Below are positions 13,600 through 24,400 of a DNA stretch of 64,000 nucleotides, piece after piece. The stretch lies in the NCBI RefSeq assembly GCF_021462225.1, contig NC_061817.1:13941204-14005203 (forward strand), given 5' to 3'. The translations under genes and the position numbers were made by a program. The notes below the pieces were generated by a model. The model was not told the DNA's origin. It made no database searches and worked only from the letters and a program-made list of their open reading frames with translations. Origin of the DNA: Girardinichthys multiradiatus. Its lineage: Eukaryota > Chordata > Actinopteri > Cyprinodontiformes > Goodeidae. Numbering within the stretch: the first letter of the stretch is position 1; each line of letters begins with the position of its first letter.

Positions 13600-14180
13600 G
13601 CACACAGTGGCTTGCAGAAGTATTCCTAACCCTGGATTTAGGGAAGAGCGGTGAGAAGAAAAGTCCCATTTGCAGTTTGTCCCCAGTCATATAGGGGACA
13701 CAGCAAACATGAAGCAGCAACATTTTACTTTTAGGCCTATATGCAAACGCTATGCGTGGAGAAAAACCAACAATGCACAAGCCCCAGGGCACACTATCAC
13801 CACCATTAAACAAGGTGGTGGTTCCATTATGCTGTGGGGATGCTGGAAGAAAATCTGTTAGAGACTGCAAGCGACTTGAAACACAAAACATACAGCCAGA
13901 GCAAGAGTAGTTTCAATCAAAGGATATTCATGTGTTTGTTTCAGACCTCAATGCAACTGAAAATCTGTGAAATGTGATGTTCACAGGTTCTCGCCATCCA
14001 ATCTGACTGAGATTGGGTGATTTAGCAAAGAAAGCGCAAAAAAAAAACCTACTCTAAATGTCTGAAGCTGGTACTTGTAGAGTCACACCTAGAAGACTTG
14101 CAGCAGTAATCGCAGCTAAAGTTGGTTCAACAAATGTTGACTTGGGCGCTGAATCGTCATTTTCCTTTCACTTCTCAACT
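13600..14180 (+). mobile_element. Decayed Tc1-like element
   Basis: It begins with a GTGGCTTGCAGAAGTATTC terminus of the Tc1 type and contains the degraded [16 protein letters not shown] phrase near 13815. The frame is broken. Confidence 0.55.
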
Positions 14181-15316
14181 AGACACTAATTTGTGTTGCA
14201 TTTCCCATAAAAGCTCAATAAAGTAGTTTTTTATTTATTTTAAGAAGATAAAATGCAAAAAGGTCTTTCCTGAGCATGTGTGGCAGTGGCCAACTAGCCA
14301 ATAATTGAAACACAACAACCCGAAGGTAGAACAGCATACTAAATTAATATTAAAAAAATTTGACAATTTTGGAAGATGTTCAAAAACATAAAACACTGAA
14401 ATATAAGCTTTAATAAATGATTAATTTATTAAATTTTATTTCAAACAAAATTTAGCAGAGAGAAAAAGAACTTCAAAAGGTATTAAAATACAGACATTAG
14501 ATTAAATCAGGTGAAGCATCTACCTACTATATCTGTGCGCAAATAATCCATCAAACAAATTGTAACTGTTGCACATTAAGGGAGACACAGCCTGTTTCAA
14601 CCACAACACTCTTAATCTGCAACCAATGCTTTGCATTCAGAGGAATCAACAGCAATAAAGCACTCATGAGCCTTGAATAAATCAATGTGGCTCAGTAACC
14701 CCACACTAGTTTAATTAGTGAAGGAGAGGAGTTCTGGTGTTGATCACAGAGATTGCACCTACATGTATCACAAGAAATCTTTCTGAATCCTCCTTACCCC
14801 CAAACATCGCACTACTTACTTTTAACTTAAACCATCTAAGAGAAATTATCAGGAAAAATAGCATAAATGAATGATGCTATATAAAATATAATGTGAAGCA
14901 GTACAAGGAAACATTCCTGATAGCTGAAGTAAAGTTGTTTATATTTACCTACATATTAATAAACACAAAAAACTAATAGGAAAAATAATACAGTATTTGC
15001 TATGATGCTGTGGAGAAACGGGGTTTTAGTGGAGAAGTTTCCCTCGGTACAACAATCACATAGCCAGAAAACGTTTTGTTAAAAATATAGTTTTCTTCCT
15101 TTAAATTTATGGATGGATAGTTTTGGTGTTAGAGAATTAGATAGAAAATAATAAATTTTCATGCTCAGAATGTAAGTGAGTTAATATTGTTGGTTTTAAC
15201 TGGCACCATGTCAAAGACACAGTTATGTTCTAACCTGTTCTTGTGCCCAAAATATCACTGATTGTACGTTAAAGCATTACTGACATCATTGAGCTCTGTG
15301 CCAACAGCCTTCACTT

Positions 15317-15322
15317 TTTATT
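15317..15322 (-). promoter_or_regulatory. Probable wbp2nl polyadenylation signal
   Basis: AATAAA on the minus strand lies about 97 bp after the stop codon at 15419, a usual distance for a short 3' UTR. Confidence 0.5.
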
Positions 15323-15418
15323 AAACCTAGCAGTTTTCCATCAACATTACTTGCTTTGGAGTCTAATTTGGAAAACATGGGAAGCAAGAGGAGTGCCACA
15401 GAGGTGATGGTTCGAGTC

Positions 15419-18400
15419 TCAGTCTTTCTTTTTGTCAGGGGAGTTAGGATAAGGTGCATATGGTGGAGGCCGCTCCTGTAGTGGAAATAAAACACTGTTT
15501 TGAGTGCCATCTTTAAAAGGACAGCTGACACGCCACACAAAAACATGGCATGGAAGCTTACCGCAGGCATGTAGACGCTGTGCGGATTGCTGGGATTATA
15601 ATACGCGCTGCCTGCTGCTTCAGCCGCCTTTGAGTTGCCTGTGCATAAAACGAAATGTGGCAAAGACAAGAAGATTAATTCTGACAGTCATGAATGCAGA
15701 ACGTACTTAGGGTACAGACGCTACAGCTCAAACCACTATGCAAGGAGCGCACGGTTAGTCATGTGAATCCTAAATGACAGCTTCAGAAATCCTCCTGACA
15801 GAATCAACTGTCACTGCCCAAGGAGCAACACGGGAAACATCCAACTGAACATCCACCGAAAACAAAGACATGTCACACTGGAACAATGTATTCTCACATC
15901 TAAACGGGAGGATTGTTTAACCTTTGTAATTATGATGTTCAATACATGAGACAGTAGGAGACCCCACTCCCTTTTATGTTTTGTTTTTTTAAGTGCCGTA
16001 TTTCAAAGTGATTCATCTTGAAAAAGATATATCAGATCTGACGGGTGCAGTGACACAGAGGAGAACAAGGAGAGAGACTCAGAGAGAGAGAGGAACAGAC
16101 CTGCAGGAGTCGGGGGAGCGGTCCAGTTCTGAGGAGGTGGAGTCCAATTCTGGGGTGGCCCGGGATAAGGAGGGGGTGGGGCCATGTAGTCAAATCCAGA
16201 TGGGTACATGCCTGGAAAGGAAAAAACAAGATATGTACAATTTTGAGACACAATATAAAGCGAACTGTCAAAGTACTAATACCAACTGGAATACAAACGC
16301 TCGGCACACTATTACGAAAAACATTTTGCCAAACTAATTACTGTACTGTAAATACTGTAAAATTACATTAATACATTTTAAGCATAAAACATTTAGAGAC
16401 ATCTTAATCTATCCATACAATAATTATGCAATTTGAAAGTAGAAGAAAAAGTCATTCTGGCTGAAATCTGTACCTGCTGCTGCTGTTGGATAGGGGTACC
16501 CCATATTGCCAGAAGCAGTAGGAGGAGGGGGACCTTGGTAGAATCCGTTCTGCTGGGGAGGGGGTGCGTAGGGATAGCCGTTAGAGGCAGATGGAGGTGG
16601 ACCATACCCGTTCACCATGCCGGGTGAAGGGTAACCATAAGCAGGAGCACCGTTCTGGGCCGGAGCAGCACGAGATGCTGAAACACAAAGGAGAACAAGG
16701 TCTATTACCACATACATAGTGGACCTATTTCACTAAGCTCACATTTTAAACTTTTTCATTTAAAGGTAAAATATATGGTGTGTACTCATTTTTTATGAGT
16801 TTTATATCATCCATTGTGGCGAACAATAACTAAAACCATATGAATACAAACCATTTGTGGCCAGTTTGAAGAGATGCTGTCCCACCTCAATGGCTCCTCC
16901 ACTGGGAAATGACATCTTGAAATGAGCCTGACCTTCCCAGCCACCTGAACAAACAGTCCATTTCAATTAAACAATGGGATTCCTCATCTTCTCTAAATTA
17001 CAATGCTAACCCTATTCATCTTTTGGTTTCGGATCAGCTAACAAGAAAAAAAGATGGACACCTACCACCTGCCTCAGCCGACACAGTGCCTTTTATGTAG
17101 TTGGCTCCAAACACTGGCTGCTCAATGCTGCAGCCCTTCATCAGATAATAGGGGAAGACGGCTGAGCCTAAGCAGTCCTTGTTGTTACTGGACACGAACA
17201 CCAACTGAGAAGGTGAAGGGGAAAACAATAACAAAAGAACAACATTGTGTGAGAAGCATGAAGACCACAGCAGCATCCAAAGCATGCTAGTTGTACAAAA
17301 CTGAGTTACCCTGTAGGGTGTAAGATAAATTGTGCCTTTCTTGGTCCCCTTGAGCAGATCAGTCTTGCAGGTGACATCAGTGAATGACAGCTCCACATTC
17401 TTACATTGTCTTAAGACACTGAAAAGGCAAAGCAAGGCAAGTCTATTTATATAGCACATTTTGGTAGCAAGACAATTTAAAGTGCTGTACATGAAAAAAA
17501 GAAAAACAAACATAATAGGAAATGTACATTGCAGTGGCATAATGGTAATTAAATAATTAAAGAGAATAACAAATGAATTATTAAAAAGATGATAATAAAA
17601 AAATAAATAAAATTAAAGCTGCAAGCAGCGTTGAAGGCCCTCAGCGCAACTCGGCCTGTGCAGCGACCGCGGGAGCCTGGCATCGCCAGCTGCATACCAC
17701 TAACCGCCGCTCAATTCCAAATGTTGCGTCTAGGTGGCGCTGTGAGCGTCATGTCAAATGATCTTCGGTCATACAGAATTCTGGTCTGGCGAGAAGCATT
17801 CAAAATTTGGAGTAAATCGGACCTTCCAGATGGAAGCTGCACACACGTTTGTTTGTGGGCGGGGCTAAAACGACATAATAAATTGACAGTGTCCACATGA
17901 CCATCATTAACTGATGATCATGTATACTACATTTCAAGTGGATCCGATGATGAATGAGGGAGATATAGCCCTTGAAGTTTCCAAGGGTCGCTGTTGATCC
18001 AAATGTAAATGTAATCCAATAGAGGTGTTTGGGGGCTGACAAAGGTCAACCATATTCAGTTTGGAGTAAATTCATGTTGATTAGGTGTAGAACATCCAAA
18101 ATTGACTCTCTAAAGGAAAACGTGACACTTCCTGTTCTCAGGGGGCGGGGCTTCGATGATGTCAGCATCTGATCAGTGAATATTGTTCAGGCCTAGAGGC
18201 AGATCAATCTTATAAGGTTTCAGGTCTCTGTGACTTTCCTTGTAGGAGCTATATCAATTTCGTCTTTTGTGGCGAGAAGTCAGATTTTGAGGCTTAGCCA
18301 CGCCCACATACTTTCATGTATCAACAAGCTTTTGATAACTTTTGATCCCCAGTGCCTTAAGAGTATACTGAGTGATTTTCACGTCTCCAAGTCAAAAGCT

Positions 18401-21400
18401 GTAGGAGGAGTTCGCTCAGATGTGCAGGCTAGAAATGCCCAAAACAGGGTCAAAATGGCAACTTCAATCCAAAATGGCCAACTTTCTGCTGGTTTTGGAC
18501 CAACACTCCAAGAGACTTTTTTGTAGGTCCTGACAAGTTACATATGTGTACCAAATTTCAGATTCCTTGGTCAAAGCAATGCTTGGGGCTGATTTTGTTA
18601 AATTTTCTAGGGGGCGCTGTGGACGAATTAGGCCACACCCACCAAATATGTCATCAGATCTCTGTTGGGGACTGGACTAGGATCAATCACATTGAATTTG
18701 GTGCAGATCAGATGATGTATGTGGAAATTAAAGCCAAACATATGGCCATGGCGTGACGTCCAACTTTGCCGCGCAACCACGGCCACGCCCTTTTATGAAA
18801 CGTTACTGTGCTTTAAATGAAGTTAGACCCACTAGTTATCTGTCTTCTGACACACTTTCAAGTTGATTGGGTCAAGAGGGTCAGAGAGGCACCTTTCCAA
18901 GAGAAAAGTTACTTCCTGTTCTCAGGGGGCGTGGCTTTGATGATGTCAGCATATGACCCCATAGGATCGTCGGGAACCCGCAGGTCCTCCTTCATGCCAA
19001 CTTTGGTGAGATTTGGGGTTTATTAGGGAAGGTTATTGCAATTTTTCACTTTCGGCGCGAACGGCAAGTTTGTGCCCCAGCCACACCCCCTAAACAAGTC
19101 CGAAAACTCAAGATTTTGATAACTTTTAATCCCCCATGCCTTAACTGCATATTGACAAAATATGAAGCCGATAGCTTAAAATCCCTAGGAGGAGTTCGTT
19201 AAAGTTCGAGGTGAGTAAAAGCGAAAAACGGCCAGAAATTGGCCTTTGACCCAAAATGGCCGACTTCCTGTGCGTTTTAGGGCATAACCTCAAGAGACTT
19301 TTTTTCTTGGTTTGAGGAGCTTTACGCGTGTGCCAAATTTCAGATCTGTACGACTCACGGTTCGGCCTATCTCACGTTTGGGGGCGTGGCTAAGAGGTTT
19401 GGTCACGCCCACTGACGGCGACAATAAAGAACCAAAATTTCACGCGGGGGACAATTTTAGGTAAAATTATATGCGTTTTGGTCCATGGCAAAGGCCCCAA
19501 ATTGCCCCCCCAAAAATCCCCGGAATAATAAGAATTCTTGCAATTACAATAGACCCTTGCAGTTTTCCTGCTCGGTCCCAATAAAATAAAACACTAATGA
19601 TAAAATGATTGACAAGAAAATGAAAGGAAAGTTGGACAGAAAACGTAACCAATAATGTTTAGATGGCACAGTCAAAGGCCACTCTAAACAAATAAGTTTT
19701 TAATCTTGATTTAAAGCAACTTTCGGGGTTTCGGCGCTTTTACAGTTTTCTGGGAGTTTATTCCAGATTAGTGGAGCATAAGAACTAAAAGGTGCTTCTC
19801 CATGTCTGGTTCTGGGTATGCAGAGTAGATTTGAGCGAGGTGATGTGCTCTACAGGTGCCGCATTCCCCAGGTCAAGCCACTTTTGAACCAGAAACAGCG
19901 GCAGAAGCGCCTGACCTGGGCTACAGAGAAGCAGCACTGGACTGTTGCTCAGTGGTCCAAAGTACTTTTTTCGGATGAAAGCAAATTCTGCATGTCATTC
20001 GGAAATCAAGGTGCCAGAGTCTGGAGGAAGACTGGAGAGAAGGAAATGCCAGAGGTCCAGTGTCAAGTACCCACAGTCAGTGATGGTCTGGGGTGCCGTG
20101 TCAGCTGCTGGTGTTGGTCCACTGTGTTTCATCAAGGGCAGGGTCAATGCAGCTAGCTATCAGGAGATTTTGGAGCACTTCATGCTTCCATCTGCTGAAA
20201 AGCTTTATGGAGATGAAGATTTCCTTTTTCAGCACGACCTGGCACCTGCTCAGAGTGCCAAAACCACTGGTAAATGGTTTACTGACCATGGTATCACTGT
20301 GCTCAATTGGCCTGCCAACTCTCCTGACCTGAACCCCATAGAGAATCTGTGGGATATTGTGAAGAGAACGTTGAGAGACTCAAGACCCAACACTCTGGAT
20401 GAGCTAAAGGCCGCTATCGAAGCATCCTGGGCCTCCATAAGACCTCAGCAGTGCCACAGGCTGATTGCCTCCATGCCACGCCGCATTGAAGCAGTCATTT
20501 CTGCAAAAGGATTCCCGACCACGTATTGAGTGCATAACTGTACATGATTATTTGAAGGTTGACGTTTTTTGTATTAAAAACACTTTTCTTTATTGGTCGG
20601 ATGAAATATGCTAATTTTGTGAGATAGGAATTTTGGGTTTTCATGAGCTGTATGCCACAATCATCCGTATTAAGACAATAAAAGACCTGAAATATTTCAG
20701 TTAGTGTGCAATGAATCTAAAATATATGAATGTTAAATTTTCATTGTTACATTATGGAAAATAATGAACTTTATCACAATATGCTAATATTTTGAGAAGG
20801 ACCTGTATATGACAATCTGAAAACTGTGCATGCACACAGCTCTGGCTGCATGTTTAGGTTCATTATCCGGCTGGAAGGTAAACCTCCATCTCAGTCTTGA
20901 CTCGTTCGTAGCTTCAAACAGGTTTTCTTCCAGGATTGCCCTGTATTTAGTTCTGTCCATCTTATCTCCAGCCATCCTCTCCCTAATAATGTTTAGATGG
21001 CGCAGTCAAAGGCCACTCTAAACAAATAAGTTTTTAATCTTGATTTAAAGCAACTTTCGGGGTTTCGGCGCTTTTACAGTTTTCTGGGAGGTTATTCCAG
21101 ATTAGTGGAGCATAAGAACTAAAAGGTGCTTCTCCATGTCTGGTTCTGGGTATGCAGAGTAGATTTGAGCGAGATGACCTGAGAGGTCTGGCTGGTTGAT
21201 ACACTGACAACAAGTCTGTCATGTATTTTGGTGCTAAGCCATTCAGTGATTTATAGACTAACAGAAGTATTTTAAACTCTATTCTCTGATCTACAGGGAG
21301 CCAGTGTAGGGACTTTAGAACTGGGGTGATGTGCTCTACTTTCTTAGTTCTAGTGAGGACACAGGCAGCAGCGTTCTGGATCAACTACAGTTTTTCAAGG

Positions 21401-24400
21401 TCCTGCTGAGACATTAGTCCTTTAATCCTGGAGATGTTCTTTAGGTGATAGAAGGCCGACCTTGCTACTATCTTTATGTGTCTCTGAAGGTTCAGGTCTG
21501 AGACCATCACTACACCCAGGTTTCGAGCCTGACTGGTGGTTTCTAGGTGTATTAACTGAAGCTGTGTGCTAACTTTTAAACGCTCTTCCTTTGGTCCAAA
21601 GATTATTACTTCAGTTTTGTTTTGATTCAGCTGAAGAAAATTTAGGCCCATCCATGCATTGATTTCTTTCTAAGCATTTACCCAGCGCTTGAATGGGTTC
21701 ATGGTTACCTGGTGACATCGTAACGTATAGCTGTGTGTCGTCTGCATAGTTATGATAACTTATGTTGTTGTTTATTAAAATCTGAGTTAGGGGAAGCATG
21801 TAGATACTGAATAGGAGGGGCCCTAAGATGGACCCTTGGAGAACGCCACGTGATTTTTGTGGTATCTGATGTAAAGTTACCTACTGCCACAAAAAATCCC
21901 TCTCCTTCAATTAGGATTTAAACCAATCGAGTGCTGTACCAAAAAGGACAAATAGATAATAATTAATTTTCAACAAAATAACAGGTTTTGTGTCCACCTG
22001 TTTAGTTCTTATTGGGTGAAGGGATTGTCAAACAAAGTGGCTATCCCAGGGAGATCATAGATGGAGTCAACTGCAGAACAATTTAGCCTTATAAACCTCG
22101 GTTGATGTAATATACAGGTCCTTCTCAAAATATTAGCATATTGTGATAAAGTTCATTATTTTCCATAATGTCATGATGAAAATTTAACATTCATATATTT
22201 TAGATTCATTGCACACTAACTGAAATATTTCAGGTCTTTTATTGTCTTAATACGGATGATTTTGGCATACAGCTCATGAAAACCCAAAATTCCTATCTCA
22301 CAAAATTAGCATATTTCATCCGACCAATAAAAGAAAAGTGTTTTTAATACAAAAAACGTCAACCTTCAAATAATCATGTACAGTTATGCACTCAATACTT
22401 GGTCGGGAATCCTTTGACAGAAATGACTGCTTCAATGCGGCGTGGCATGGAGGCAATCAGCCTGTGGCACTGCTGAGGTCTTATGGAGGCCCAGGATGCT
22501 TCGATAGCGGCCTTTAGCTCATCCAGAGTGTTGGGTCTTGAGTCTCTCAACGTTCTCTTCACAATATCCCACAGATTCTCTATGGGGTTCAGGTCAGGAG
22601 AGTTGGCAGGCCAATTGAGCACAGTGATACCATGGTCAGTAAACCATTCACCAGTGGTTTTGGCACTGTGAGCAGGTGCCAGGTCATGCTGAAAAATGAA
22701 ATCTTCATCTCCATAAAGCTTTTCAGCAGATGGAAGCATGAAGTGCTCCAAAATCTCCTGATAGCTAGCTGCATTGACCCTGCCCTTGATAAAACACAGT
22801 GGACCAACACCAGCAGCTGACACGGCACCCCAGACCATCACTGACTGTGGGTACTTGACACTGGACTTCTGGCATTTTAGCATTTCCTTCTCCCCAGTCT
22901 TCCTCCAGACTCTGGCACCTTGATATCCGAATGACATGCAGAATTTGCTTTCATCCGAAAAAAGTACTTTGGACCACTGAGCAACAGTCCAGTGCTGCTT
23001 CTCTGTAGCCCAGGTCTGGGGAATGCAGCACCTGTAGCCCATTTCCTGCACACGCCTGTGCACGGTGGCTCTGGATGTTTCTACTCCAGACTCAGTCCAC
23101 TGCTTCCGCAGGTCCCCCAAGGTCTGGAATCGGCCCTTCTCCACAATCTTCCTCAGGGTCCGGTCACCTCTTCTCGTTGTGCAGCGTTTTCTGCCACACT
23201 TTTTCCTTCCCACAGACTTCCCACTGAGGTGCCTTGATACAGCACTCTGGGAACAGCCTATTCGTTCAGAAATTTCTTTCTGTGTCTTACCCTCTTGCTT
23301 GAGGGTGTCAATAGTGGCCTTCTGGACAGCAGTCAGGTCGGCAGTCTTACCCATGATTGGGGTTTTGAGTGATGAACCAGGCTGGGAGTTATAAAGGCCT
23401 CAGGAATCTTTTGCAGGTGTTTAGAGTTAACTCGTTGATTCAGATGATTAGGTTCATAGCTCGTTTAGAGACCCTTTTAATAATATGCTAATTTTGTGAG
23501 ATAGGAATTTTGGGTTTTCATGAGCTGTATGCCACAATCATCCGTATTAAGACAATAAAATACCTGAAATATTTCAATTAGTGTGCAATGAATCTAAAAT
23601 ATATGAATGTTAAATTTTCATCATGACATTATGGAAAATAATTAACTTTATCACAATATGCTAATATTTTGAGAAGGACCTGTAGTGCGATCTGCAGGAT
23701 GGATCCAAACATTGTCTTTATTGGTTTGTTAGACTGTTCCGTCAAAGCTTTGCGAACACTCACAAGGTAGCAAAGAAGACAGATGAGCTGCAGAACCAGC
23801 AAATACCTCCAACATTAACTTCTCCATGCTTAGCAAGAGGTCACAGTGCCTGACAACCCTAAGGTTAGCAGATTTAGGGCAAATGTTTTACATGTTTAGT
23901 GTTGGAGACGACCAAGCTAAAATCAACGGTTTGCTTTAATGTCTGTGGTTTTAAACTGTGGGACAGAAGAGAAATGCAATCTGATCTTATATTCTGATCT
24001 GCATTATAAAGAAAAAAAATACCTTGCAGAAAAGATCCAAAATCTAATTTGAGCAAAATCAACAGCCACGAAATTACACTTAACTGAAGAAAAATGTTAG
24101 AAAACTAAGGCTTATCACTATGAATTGTTGGAGTTGTAGGAAACAATAAGATCTCTTTGCCATATATAACATCAGTCAGTCAGTCATTTTCTACCGCTTA
24201 TTCCATAGTGGGTCACGGGGGAGCTGGTGCCTATCTCCAGCAGTCTATGGGCGAGAGGCAAGTTGCCAGACCATTGCAGGGCAACACACAAACAACCATG
24301 CACACACTCATTCATACACCTAAGGGCAATTTAGAGAGACCAGTTAACCTAACCTAACCTAACAGGCATGTCTTTGGACTGTGGGAGGAAGCTGGAGTAC

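Larger units (their letters stand above)
12833..15418. other. hebp1 3' UTR and hebp1-wbp2nl intergenic DNA
   Basis: The first 625 bp probably form the hebp1 3' UTR. Positions about 13600-14180 are a decayed Tc1-like element (a GCTTGCAGAAGTATTC-type end and a GGTGGTGGTTCCATTATGCTG core). From 14200 to 15300 the sequence is AT-rich with no gene. The two genes converge here, so their 3' ends face each other. Confidence 0.5.

Noticed and set aside
17120..18850. Short open frames in the 784-bp repeat region
   Set aside because: No frame is kept between the repeat units and none resembles a protein family, so coding function is not supported.
22483..23394. Plus-strand open frames of 60 to 110 codons inside the Tc1 copies (repeated at 29591, 34527 and 47347)
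   Set aside because: They are antisense shadows of the transposase and recur identically in every copy.
24340..24363. CCTAACCTAACCTAAC run, telomere-like
   Set aside because: Only three to four CCTAA units inside an interspersed repeat whose other copies have a single unit; a local slippage expansion.
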